DNA of 64,000 nucleotides from Volutella citrinella (lineage: Eukaryota > Ascomycota > Sordariomycetes > Hypocreales > Nectriaceae): assembly GCA_034401135.1 (NCBI GenBank), contig JAWZSP010000006.1, positions 2,418,001-2,482,000 of the forward strand, written 5' to 3'. This document shows, piece after piece, positions 31,821-43,395 of the stretch. The notes below the pieces were generated by a model. That model ran no database searches. It was not told where the DNA came from and saw only the letters and a program-made list of their open reading frames with translations. A program made the position numbers and the translations under genes. The stretch's first letter is position 1. Every line of letters starts with the position of its first letter.

Positions 31821-33328
31821 CTATTCAAGACTCCCGTGGAAATACAAGTTCAACATAGCTGTTCCATCACTCATCCAATATCCCCTCTTGACATAGTTGT
31901 TGTAGAAACACCTTGGGATCTTCCCATTCCCAGTGAACTGCGTCATATCGATTGATCCGTCGCCATTCACCGCACAATCGATGAGTGAAACGTAGTATTC
32001 CTAGAGCTCCTTAGTGCTCCGAACTTAATTGTAGGTGTTCCACTTACGCGCAAGTCAAAACCGTAGGTATCAGTCAGTTTGGTATAAATCTTGTTGTCGA
32101 ACTTGTTGTTCGTGTTGTAAGGTGATAGCCAAGCATCAGCGATGCACTGCACTCAGAGTTAGTGGCACTGGGGTGTGAACGGAGGAAGGGGATCGTGTCC
32201 ATTTTACCGTGCTGGGGTCATTGCCGCGGCAGTGATTAGTAGTTGACGGGTGGCTCAGATAGAAGCAGTAGAACTTGGTCTTGGCTTGGAGCCAGATGGC
32301 ACCCGTCATTGTGCAGTCCTGCTCTTTGACGTCCTCTTCGGCAACCAGAACATACCAAGCTGTGTTCAGAGCCGCATCCACCAGCTTCTTCTCCTGGTGA
32401 CATTGTTAGCGCGACCTCCGAGAACATACCCCAGGGGTGTTCATACAATAGTCTTTCCGAAGGTGTTGTAAGCGGAGACAAAGCTTGAGTTGTCCTTGTT
32501 CTGGTCGAGCAGGATTGTGTTATCCGCAAGGAATCTCGAAGTCGCGTATTGGAGGGTCGTGTCCGTGTAGATTGGCAGGATACTGACATCGCCATTACCA
32601 GTAGCAGCCTTAAGAATGCCGGCCACATAGTTGCCGGCGGCGCCAACCATGTTCTTGAGCGTGTTCTCTACCGACGTGACATCGACGGTGTCCGCGTTGG
32701 GGTGTGTGAGCGAAATGTCAGTGAAGCCAGCCGCTGCGAAGCCAAGCATCCCACGCAGGGGGGCGTTGATGCTCACTCCCTTCGCGATACCACTGGCCAT
32801 GCTAAAGGCAGCCGCCAGCCATTTCGCCCATTCTTGGGTGGGCTGGGTGCTGGAGAAGTCCTGGGCGATCTGGTCAATGGACAAGCCGGCCAGCCAGCCA
32901 TCCCAGAGCAGCATTGAGTGGACGGCGTTGATCTTGCTGTGCAGCATGGCCACGGAATGAAACGTCCAGTAGGCCATGGGTGTCGAATAGTCTTGGCAGA
33001 GTGTGTCGGAGTTGCAGTCGCCCCCAATGTCGCCGCACCCTGAAAGTGGTGAGGCACCCTGTTTGGGGAACACTGTGGCCCAGAGCTTGTTCAGCCAGTC
33101 GTTTTCGTGGTCCGGAACGATCCCCAGCATAATGTCCAGCCAGGCTGCTAGCCCTGTGCTGTCAAGCAGTGCCTGGACGCCAGCCGTGGTTGAGGTGTCC
33201 CCTGCATCGCATGTCGGGTAGCTTGTATCAGCACGTGAACGGAGGGTGAGTGCAGGAGCAGCCACGGCTCCTTCCACCACGGCTCCTTCCGCCAGCAACA
33301 AACCAAGGAGGATTTTGGAGAGAAGCAT
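31821..33328 (-). CDS. secreted protein of unknown function (448 aa, 4 exons)
   Basis: Exons 33328-32447, 32393-32208, 32146-32048 and 32000-31821, all phase 0 at the junctions. The signal peptide is MLLSKILLGLLLAEGAVVEGAVA with cleavage around AAPA. The mature chain has a Cys-rich block near residues 95-115 (GCGDIGGDCNSDTLCQDY) followed by STPMAYWTFHSVAMLHSKI, a helical middle, and a C-terminal part with EQDCTMTGAIWL, FYCFYLSHPS, NHCRGNDPS and CIADAWLSPYN. It recalls fungal secreted proteins annotated only by domain-of-unknown-function names (possibly DUF7872), but I cannot confirm this. Convergent with the P450 (190 bp between stops). No catalytic signature. Confidence 0.85.
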
Positions 33329-34056
33329 CTTTGTGGCAGGTTGGATCGGTCAGCCACCACTTCGTATTCTGGAATGTCGGAGAACTCGAATTTCACCTGG
33401 TTTCTCCATCATTCCAAACTCCCGACACAGCGACTTTGCTCTTATACATTCCTGCCGCGACCCTCACTTCTCGAAATTGAACGACCAAAGCTCATCAGGA
33501 TCCATTGAAGGAATGTTTCAAGTCCCTACTAATACGGGCGCTTTATTACCCTTGTGGAAACTCGTCAATCAACATCTATAGTGCGGGCCTCGCCGCGAAC
33601 GCTTTGATTGGTTTCATATCGGAGCTTGCGTGTTGCATCGTGCGGAATCATCATCAGCGGGACAAGACCATGCACCAGAGCACCGACAGAGCATGGTGTC
33701 CGTGTCCGGCAACGCGACTCCTCCACAAATTGCCTATGAAATCCGTCATGGGGCGCACGTGCAACCAGCTCAACGATCTAAAAATGTCAAAGGATTCGAT
33801 CCACAAGGCTGGCCTGCTGTCATCCCGCTGCCGTGTTCCGAAGACTTGGTCCGGGCTGTCACCATAACGGATATTGCGGCAGGCAAGTGTTCAGAGTGGA
33901 GACGAGGATTTTGAGATGCATCAACTTTCAACTCCAATGGATTCTTTGTCTATCAATGGCCTGTCGTGGGGGTGCCCTGAACCAGATACCTGCGGCAACA
34001 CACGACCGCACTCTATCTTGGCGCTCTACCTTGGCTACTAGGCTTCGCCAATCCAA
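33329..34056. other. intergenic, 0.73 kb, promoter of secreted-protein gene
   Basis: No gene seen. It holds the TATA-like element at 33441-33446 and the 3' flank of the ULD/C2H2 gene. Confidence 0.6.
33441..33446 (-). promoter_or_regulatory. TATA-like element of the 448-aa secreted-protein gene
   Basis: GTATAAG on the minus strand, 113 bp upstream of the ATG, at the same distance as the TATA elements of the other two secreted-protein genes. Confidence 0.45.
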
Positions 34057-37000
34057 TCAGCCAACGAGTGTTCCGCATTTGGGGCAGACACGGCCGGGGA
34101 TGACCCAAATTTGTGTTCCTGTCGCTGCGCAGTTGGGGCATCGTATGGCAGGCGCGGGCCCCCGCTTGGTGATCTTAGCACCAGAATTCTGCCGAACAGA
34201 CTTCTGCTGCTGCTTCACGGAGTCAGGCAATTCGCTGCGGGCATACTTATGAGTTGATTCAATGCCTTCGACAGAGCTACTGTCCTCTTCGGCATCCTCG
34301 ATATGAGCTATACGAGTACCAGAAGGGGGTATACCAGACGTTGCACCTCCTTCCGCGTCTCGGGGGGGTCTCGGAGGCAATGGGGGCGGCTTTTCTTCCG
34401 CCGGATGCCCTCGAATCGAAAAGAGCGGTGGTGAGGGCTCCCGGTCTTCAAAGGAGAACTGCCGAGCATGCTGATGAGGTGTTGAGGGAACCGAGTCCGA
34501 GTGCGCTTGACTCTGGACAGAGGCGGCTGCCCGCCAGGGAGGGGCCTTGGATTGTTCACCCGCCTGCTTCGGGGGGAAACTCGTCGGAATCTCTGTTCCG
34601 TCGGCTGCAACCCCGCGTTCTGGTTGCTTGTCCATGGGCCACATCGTCATGGAAACGAACCAGTCTGGCTGCACCGTTCTCTCCCACACCGAGGGCAAGA
34701 TGATCTCGCCATCTGGACCGATCATGTCATAATTTCCCTCTCTCACATGCGGGCCCAAGACGTCAACCCCGATGAAGGCCTGAATGATGAGTTCCTCCAT
34801 GCCCTATGGCAATGTTAGTGGTTCTGATTCAGTCTCGTGAAGACTTGGATCTTAACGTACCTTCCAGGTCTGAGCGAGATGAAACGGGAACGTGAACTTC
34901 CTGCCAACTGCGTCTTTGAAATTGAGAATGGCCTTTTCCCCCACCCTCTCTGGCTCATTCGGACTTTGGCCACTCCCATCATGGGAGACGCCGCCAGGGT
35001 TCGACTCGTCCACGTTGTCAGCACGAGCACCACTATCACCTGGATTTCCAAGACGACTGGCACGATTAATTCTCTCTGCCTCCGCCTCCAGGTCTTCAAT
35101 TTTCTTCCGAATGTCTCCAATCCAAACGTCATCGGCGGGCCCGCGTCGGGCCTGAGTCTCGCTGTCGAGCATTGACCTGAGTCTAGTTATCCTCTCCGCC
35201 AACTCCTCTTGCGAGTGATTGAGCGGCGTCTCTACTTCTTTCATCTTGGCCTCGGCAACTGGCTGGTTAGTCTGTCCCTCCGCCTCGTTCATCTGGTGGG
35301 GTCCTTGGTTTCTCGCCGCCGGGGCGGGCTGCCGAACGACAAAGGACTCGGTGCACGTAGAGCAGCAGGCATGCCGGCAATTTGGACAATACGCACTGCC
35401 TTCCTTGATCCATGTTTCCCTGCAACGGCAACAGTGGACTCGCTTGACAGAAAATCCCCCTGTCTGAGCTTGGTCGGTGCTCTTTCTGGGACCGAATACG
35501 ATTTCGCCGCCATCCTTAGCCTCAATCTCCAGGCCATCCACACGAACAGTGGCGGCGCCAGAGACTTTGATGGTGACATTATCGTTGTCCGAACTGTTGT
35601 CTCTATCAGGGTCACCAAGGCTACTGCTCCGGCTCTCGTTCACGCTGCTACTGCCAGCCGCACTCGCGTTAGCCTTGCGCAGACTCTCGGCTGTCAATGG
35701 AGTCGAAGGGTCTGCCGATCTATTTTTGGGATGCACATCGGGAACGAACATCTCGTCCTCTTCGTCAACATATGACCCCAATGAAATGGTTGGGACACGC
35801 CTTTGCTCGAACCACAGCTTAAGCTCTTGCATCGGAGGCCAGTCACCTCCTCTGCCGCCACGGCGCTCGTTGTCCTTGACGCTGCCGACCTTTCTCTTAC
35901 TGAAGTGCGAGCGGCGTAGATGAGCTGCAGCATTGTAGTATGCGCCATATAGCTTGCCAGTCCGGCAGGCCTTGCACTTGTCCAGCGGGTTCGTGGGTTG
36001 AAGCTCGGATACGATACCAACCGTCGCTGGATCGCGGCAGACGAACTTGGTAACGAGGTCACTGTGATTTGCATCAACATGTCGACTGAGCTGTGTCTTA
36101 TCACGAAATCCTTCGGGGGAATCATTGCATTGGCTGCAGTAATGCCTCGGGGGCTTCTGGCGTTGGTCTTCTCGCTTGCCGTCACCTGCGTCACCCTGGG
36201 CGCTGCCCGTGCCGGTGTTGGCGGCCTTGAGAGCCTCCGCTAGGCTCTCGGCTTCCAACCTGGCTCTAGCTTGCCGTTGAGATGCAAGTCGTGCGTCGGC
36301 AATCTCCTCCAGTCTTCGCTTGAGATAGACGGGATTCTCCTTTTGTAGCCGCAAAATCTCTTCTGACACCTTGATTTCTCTCTCCAACTCCACTTGAAGT
36401 TGGTCCAGTGCCCCAGTCCCCTTCAATCTCTCTCCTCCGCTCAGCAACGCTAATTTGGTGAGTTCGAGGCTGGTCTGGAGACTTTTTCGTCCATCCCCAA
36501 ACACGTTGAGGTCAGCTCCCTGCGGTGCGTCGCAAATGAGTTGTTCAAAAGTTACCCTGTCGGCCTTGAGGTTCGCAAAGAGGTAGTTCACATCCTGGAG
36601 CACGGTGTCGCGGGTCTTGGTAGCTTCACTCTCAGGTCCATCTGGGCCTTGCCGACGCCCTTCCTCATTTCCGTCCGAAGCGGGCTGATCCTCTGTCCAT
36701 TTCGATATTTTATGACGCCCATCGACATCCTCGCTTCCTGATGCATCCGACGAAAGCCATTTCTCGCCCTCTTCCTCTTCCTCGTCCCTGTTGCCTTCCT
36801 CATTAGTGTCGGGTAATGTAAAGAGGGAAAGGTCTTCGAGATGCTGTCCAACATGCCGGTCATATTGCTTCTCGGAGGTGATTTCAAATTCAACACAAAG
36901 CGGACATTGACCTCTGGCTTTTGTCAAGTCAGGGCGGCTACTGAGACCCTCCAGCACGTGCACCTTCTCAGGGGACACATCTTGTTCGTGTGTCACGCTG

Positions 37001-38253
37001 ATGTGAGTCTGAAACGCCATGCTGCTGTCGAATTCCTCGTCGCAGCCAAAGAGGCAGATCCGACTCTTCCAGTGCTCCTGTCTCATGTGCGTTTCCCAGT
37101 CCTTGCGGCGCAAATAGAGACGGTCGGGCGTTTTGCATCCATCTGCAAGGCAGACGTAGGGTCTAAGGTCCCTGAAAACGTGTTGCCTGCAGCAAACAAG
37201 TCAGCTTTGGGGATGGGTTGCAGGCCAACTATACTTACTTCCAGGCATGCCTTGTATCAACAGATATTATCATGTGGCAGAATGGACACTTGAATGGCCC
37301 ATCCACGTACTCCTTTGGTATCGGTGGCACTCGCAGCTGCGTTGATCCAGGGCCTGAGGTGGCGTACGTTGTGCCGGACGCATTTGATTGAACATCATCC
37401 AGCACAGAAAGCTGAATCGTCGCGCAAGTTTCTGTGGTTTTCCCAGCATCCTTCAGGTGCTTTGGGAGGGAAGAAGCAACAGTCGTCGCCAGCTCCTCCT
37501 CGGGCTCCTCTTCAAGGCCCTCTGCCAGCCGAATCTTGTGTTCAGCTCGGTATTTGAAGTACTGTCGCCTGCTTGCCATTGCTCTGCCTAGCCTGGTAGC
37601 AAGATCCGGGTTGACATTTGAGAACTTGCCCTGGACATGACTGGCGTCCCAATGCTCAAAGTACCGAACAAGGTCTTTGCCAACGCGGGACTGGAACTGG
37701 TCGTGCGGCGTCGGATTGCTTATCGTGATGGACAGCCGCAGCATGCAGTTTATTACGTGGGCAACATCGTCGAGGGTCTGCTCGAGCTCGGACTTTGACA
37801 ACTCTTCGTCGTCTTCAAAATATTTAGCGAGGTCATCCTCGACTGAGTTATCGAGAGTGAACATTGTCTCCGCGATGCTATCCCCATTGGCAACAAGGAT
37901 TCCTGGTCGTCTATTAGCGTGAAGATGGGGCTCGTGGCAGAGATGCTATAAGTTATACCTTGTTCGAGGGATTGGCAGAGATCCTGGAGCAGAGAGACAA
38001 CCTGTTTATAAATATGGGACGCATCGCGCAGGCGGTACTCGAGTGAGCGACTACCAGACGGTCGATGGGCTCCCAGGTTGCCGGCCCAGAGCTTGAACCT
38101 GGCTTGGCTTGAGGTGGCCTGCGATGCTCGAGCACGATCGGATTCCAAGGTCGACGTGAGTCGTTTGAAGTAGGCAAGGCAACGGCCGACCAGAATCGCG
38201 ATCTGAGACTCTGAACCTGCAAGAACCGCCCTCGCCAGAGACAAAGGTTCCAT
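34057..38253 (-). CDS. large C2H2-finger / ubiquitin-like-domain protein (1343 aa, 4 exons)
   Basis: Exons 38253-37959, 37902-37239, 37186-34861 and 34803-34057, in phase. Residues 1-105 (RFKLWAGNLGAH, SLEYRLRDASHIYKQVVSLLQDL) resemble the N-terminal region common to fungal STAND/signalling proteins. About residues 300-450 contain C2H2-like fingers: FKCPFCHMIISVDTRHAWKQHV, YVCLADGC...HMRQEH, ICLFGCDEEF...HISVTH and CPLCVEF...HVGQH. A middle region has coiled-coil segments (EIKVSEEILRLQKENPVYLKRR), another finger (HYCSQCNDSPEGF), a CKACRTGKLYGAYYNAAAHLRRSH finger and a CxxC zinc ribbon (CCRCRETW...YCPNCRHACCSTC). Residues about 1075-1150 (AILNFKDAVGRKFTFPFHLAQTW...PDGEIILPSVWERTV) match the fungal ubiquitin-like ULD_2 domain. 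A CPNC...CPKC ribbon ends the protein. Function unknown; probably a signalling scaffold. Confidence 0.87.
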
Positions 38254-38617
38254 GATGGCAAGGGGAAGCCGACCGCCAAGGGTCGCGCAGCGGAGTGTTT
38301 AGCGATGCAACTCCAAGATATGCTCTATTAGGCTCACATTGATGGTGGCTTGGAGGCGAGAAAACGTACCCCGCTTGCCAGAGCATCCTTCGTTGCACAT
38401 TTGGTCATGCGAGTTGAGCCGCAGAACGCTCTCGGCCCCATCCTTGGTCGTTTCATTGGCCGCTTCATTGGCCGTGGCAGGGTTGGCTGCCTTTCAGCTG
38501 CTGCTGACTGCTCAGGCGAACCAGCCCGCATCTCAGCCCTCTTCTCACGCGAGAGGGGGACACAAGCGCCTCGGCCCTCACAAGATTCCCGACTGCCCAA
38601 ATTCCGAATCGCAAGCC
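38254..38617. promoter_or_regulatory. bidirectional promoter of ULD/C2H2 and DUF7580 genes
   Basis: 364 bp between two divergent start codons. It contains a near-perfect direct repeat (TTTCATTGGCCG/CTTCATTGGCCG at 38450-38475). Co-expression of the pair is likely but inferred. Confidence 0.6.
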
Positions 38618-40487
38618 ATGTCTGGGATCGAGGTCGTGGGAGTTGTCCTTGCCGTGCTGCCTCTGGCGGTCAAGGCCCTCAAGGGCTACAGGGATATGCT
38701 GTCGGGGGTGCGAGGCGCCGGTCGCGACCTCAAAGCCCTCATCCAGGACCTCGAGACGGAGCAGGTTCGACTGCGAACCACCTGCGAGGTGCTCATCAAC
38801 GGCCTCGCGCCGCAGAGCCAGATTGATGAACTGGTCGAGACGCCGTTCGGGCCTGGCTGGGCCCAGTTCAACGATGGCATTCGGATCCGGCTCTGGACGG
38901 CCATGCCCAAGTTCGAAGAGCAGGCCAGGGAGATGCAGGAGGCGGCAGAGGAGCTACGAGAGAAACTTTGTCTGGAAGCAGATGGCAAGGTGAGTGTCCC
39001 GTATTCATACGCACATAGCCTCTGCTGAATCCCCGGCACAGATGAAACTGAATAGTCTAGAGGCGATAGTAGGCCAATTCAGACAAAAGGCATCCTTCTC
39101 GCTCAAGAAGAAGGACTATGAGAGCATCATCTCCCGTATCAAGACGGCAAACTCGGTGCTGCATGACCTGGCAGGACAGAACAGCGGCCTCGAGCCCAGC
39201 CGGAAGCGACGGTCGCAGACCAGAGTCACCAAGCTCATCCGCGGGCTGTCGAGGAGCATCTTCGACGCCTTCAGGAGCTCTGCAACTTCTTGCTGCCCCC
39301 AGTCGCACGACCTGTGTCTCGAGCTCGTGCCGCGAAGCGCTGCCATGTTGCCGTGCGACTTGGAAGACGACGTGGCCAAAGACCTCAAGTTTCACGTAGT
39401 GCTGGGATCCTATGAAAAGACTAGCACCGACAATGCATGCTCTGATGAGGGCACGATCACAAAGAAGATCGTGATGCGTCCTCGGCGACCGAATCGCTGG
39501 GACAGTTTGCGAGTTCAATTCGAGCCCAAATGCGAGCCCAAGCCGCCGCCGTCGCCGACGTCGAGCGTCTGCAGCACGAGCAAACCCCCGTCGACAAGGC
39601 GGAGAGTACGAATCACGGAGTCGCTAGGCTTCACCTCCAAACGAGAACTATCGGCCTCGTCGACGGGGACGCTGACGGTCGTCTCCGAGCAACGTCTGGT
39701 CGTCACGACCGCGACAGAAACGCTGCCGCCTCCACCGCTGTTGAAGTCGGATCTGTGCCGGGTCCTTTGCACATGGCAGAAAGATCAAAAGGCGCCAGTG
39801 TCTAGATGTTGTGGGTATGTCGCCGACCCGCATCGCAGATTTGGTCTCTACCGGCAGTACTCGCATCCGGAATACAGGTCAGCTATCACTCTACGGCAGA
39901 TCCTGGGCGGCAAGAATCCCGAGTTCCAGGAGATTGACCACCTGGAGAAGCTGAGGATCGCGCTGGCCATCTCCATGAGCATCCTCCACCTACACAGCAC
40001 GCCGTGGCTGGCAAGAACCTTGACTTTGGACGACGTCCTGTTCCTCCGAGGAGACCAGAAACAACCATCTCACATGGACGCGTCACTTACACCCTTCATG
40101 GCCAAGAGCCTCTTTCAAAAGCCCGAGGCGCCGTCATTAGAGGCCGCGTCGAGCAAGCCGCGCGGACCACGCAGGGCCATGAATCTGACAGTCCTGTCCC
40201 TGGGGGCGGTGCTGATCCAGGTCATGATTGGCCAGGCCGTACCGGTGCTCGACATGACGGCGGGATCGGACATGGACCTCAATGCGATGCTGGAAATGCA
40301 CGAGGCAGGTGAGAAGCTCAAGGACGAGGTGCTACAGAGCGGCGGCATGAACTACCTCGCAGCAGTAAAGTGGTGCCTGGAGAGCGTGCTCGGGATCATG
40401 GGGCTGGAGAATGACAACTTCTGCCAGAGCTTCTATGAGGAGGTAGTGGCGAGGCTGGAAAAGGACATACAGCAGCTAGACGGCTGA
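38618..40487 (+). CDS. DUF7580-type protein with HeLo-like N-terminus and kinase-like C-terminal region (605 aa)
   Basis: Exons 38618-38989 and 39042-40487 (phase 0). The first 120 residues (MSGIEVVGVVLAVLPLAVKALKGY, LKALIQDLETEQVRLRTTCEVLI, ELREKLCLEADGK) have the features of HeLo-like/prion-inhibition type N-terminal helical domains: a hydrophobic first helix and charged coils. It continues with FSLKKKDYESIISRIKTANSVLHDLAGQN, a basic SRKRRSQTR segment and a long central linker. Residues 380-605 (LRIALAISMSILHLHSTPWL, DDVLFLR, LTVLSLGAVLIQVMIGQAV) resemble a degenerate protein-kinase C-lobe, as in fungal DUF7580 proteins; HRD and DFG motifs are absent, so it is probably a pseudokinase. HeLo-type domains of relatives act in membrane-targeting cell death; that role here is inference. 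Confidence 0.87.
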
Positions 40488-43395
40488 TGAAAACGAGAAC
40501 CCAAATAGTCAAAACCCTTAAGGATGGATCAAGCAAGTCGTCTGTAGAGCGAAATACGACATGTCCAGCAAATCGGCAGACTGTGCCCCCATGCGCGTCA
40601 TCATTGAAGCAGTTTTGGTAAACTGGACAACAGGTGCTGGTCTGAGGCACTAGATACACTCTAACCAAACGGTAGTAAGATACCAAAGTCCCTAGATGCG
40701 GGAGAATGGGTAAGAGGAGGTTGCCAGGCACATGGTCGCAACGTGCTATTACGGCTGCAACTAGTCCTGCGAGGTTACCAGCGGTAGAGTCGCAGGCTGT
40801 CATCGAGCCAAGGGACGGACAGTAGCATGAGCAGCAGGAGACGCACGAATAGACATTACATCATACCTCGTGCTGTGGCTGGCAATGGGATGGTAGCGCA
40901 AGGCATCAAAGCAGACTTACTATGGTAGCGTCGAGGGGGGGAAGGTTGCATTACCCCGCGAAAGGATGCGGCCCGCCACAAGGTCGGTCCGTGTGCACCT
41001 TTCGACGACTCGGTTCGACAACGCATCAACCCCAACAAAACGTCCAGTGGCTTGGATGCCGCGCGCTGGCCCAGCTCAGCACAGGGTGATCCAGCAGTGT
41101 GTGGCAGGCCATGGGGCATGTCTACGGCGCATGCGGACATATCGGAACGTGGCCGGGAGTGTCGGTGTCGGTCACAGGGCACCAGAGGATGCGGAGTCGA
41201 GAACGTGGGCGGGTTGTAAGCCAGTTATCGGCTGGCGTGGGGCCACAAGGGCCGGGGCAATGGCGTCCGAAAAGCCCGCCAGAGCGAGAGACATGCGAGC
41301 AAGTGAGCCCTCAGTCGCTCAGCACTGTGGATGACAGCCTGACGTGGAACAATGACTTGTTGGGAGAGTCGTTGGACGGGATGCGGTGAAGAGACGGATG
41401 GATGAAGGTGATGGAGGCGACTGGATGAGGAGAGTCGCATGCAGGTGGAGGCTGTGGATAGCGAGACCAGACAGCGCGTAGAGAGGGTTGACAAGTCCCG
41501 GCCCGTGGTCCGATGTGTGCAGCCAGCTGCCTGCCTGGGAGCGATAATTGCCGCCTGGTTGAGTGTACTGTGCAGACCAGATATCTCTCTGGCTGTGCGG
41601 GTGTCCGTCAGTCTGTCGCCGCCCAGATCTGCGTGGTGCTGGATGAAGAGTGGTCATCGTTGCGCATCGCAGCTGATCCTCGCGCTAGCGGCTAGAGCTC
41701 GTGGCCATGATGGAAGCTCTGGTCCTGTGGGCGAACCAAGAAAGGGCAGCATGACGTCTCCAGAGCCGTAATAGCGCAGGGTGAGAGGCCAATTCGGAGC
41801 CAACCAAGGCACACGCTCTCTCTTCATGTACATGGACACCTGGTGGGGCTTGGCACACGAGGCGAGCCTACCCTGCACCTTCAGGCGGATCATCTGCGCA
41901 TCTCCATCATTCCCAGAGGAGGCAGGGAGAACAAGGTTGCGCGTGGTTGGCATGGATGGCCTGGGTGGCATCGACCCGTTTGGGCAACAGGCTGGCTGCT
42001 TGCGGCTATATCCGGGAACCCACCTGGTTGGGGCATTAGCGCATTGCTTTCGTCGCCTGGGACTGAATGACAGACAGACAGAGAATCATCAAAGGGCAAC
42101 TCTTTCCAAGCATTGAAGTTTATGCGGCGCAATTTCTCCTGGGACGGACGACGCCCATCGCGGCAGAGCGCAAAGCTTGCTGCCTCATGGCGATCCCCTT
42201 TCTGGCACCAAGCATCTTTGCCCCCGGAGGCTTCGGGTACCAGCTAGTACCTTGCTGTAGGGCGAGACAGGAGGATGGCTGCTTGCGCCAGGCAGAGTTA
42301 GGAAAGACCCATGGATAAAGGGCCGCCATCCACGCCACCGACAATGGGATTGACCACCAGCTCCCCACTGATGTCTCTCCCCTTTTGCCGCCTGGATACT
42401 CGCTGCGCTGGCTCGCCCAGGTCCATTTGCGCACGGCCAAACTCTGCGCAAACTATGCCAGAGGTACCGAAAGGGGAGGAGGGCGACGGGTAGGGGCTGG
42501 ATCCCTAACGAGCATGGATGCTCTGCTTCGGAGTTGATGAATGACGACGACTTGGATCAGACGAGTCAGCGCTGGCCGTGCAGCGCAGCAATCCTCAACA
42601 ACAGTAGGCCAACGACCGACTGGGCAATGTGACGGGAATGGGAGGCGACATGATGGCTGGGTCGTAGCGGTATTGATGAACGTGTGTATTGACGAACGTG
42701 TAGAGGCAAGATGCTGGAACAGTGAAGGTAATCAGTTGCGACCTTACCATCGTTGCTCCCTCCTTGGTTCTTTCCATGAGCAGCTGTTCTTGCCGCCAGA
42801 CACAGAGTAGTCTTTTTTTGGAAGGTACCGCACCAGTACCACATTTGGACGGACGCGTCGCGCTTCAAACGGTGGAGCATCCAAAGAGAGCCAAGCGCAA
42901 CTGCCACAGGATGGCGCCCATACCCTGCCACCGCCCAACAGACAGTGACACCTGCCCCAAAGGCCGCCCCAAGAATTGGTGGCCGCGCCCGTAATCTCCC
43001 CCCTTACGACGGTCGCCAGGTACCTGTCAGGTATCTCCACTGGGAGCAGTACCTCACCCATTTACTTGCAACTGCTACACAGACCTTAGTGGGAAAACCA
43101 CCCCCCGACCCAGCGCTGGGACACGCCGGGCTGGTGGTGTTTGCTTTGCTTACATCAACGCCGCCGCAATTAATTACACCTGGCTTCCATCCTCCTCCGT
43201 CACCCCAGGATCCAGCACCCCGGAACACTAAATTCGTTTCTGTTCCTCCACCAACCTCCCTCCCTCGCCTCCTCGAGTCCGCCGACAACTCCTCCAAGTC
43301 CGCATCCTCTCCCTCCGCCCTCATATCGCCGCCTTCGCCCTCAGATTTGCTCGTTTCGAGGCTTCCGGGGGCTGCTGACCCGGCCATTGCCCTCC
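40488..43395. other. intergenic, 2.9 kb, no gene seen
   Basis: No frame with protein-like composition or family resemblance on either strand. From about 43070 to 43395 the plus strand is C/T-rich (CCTCCTCCGTCACCCC type) and is likely the leader of EFR3. Confidence 0.55.
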
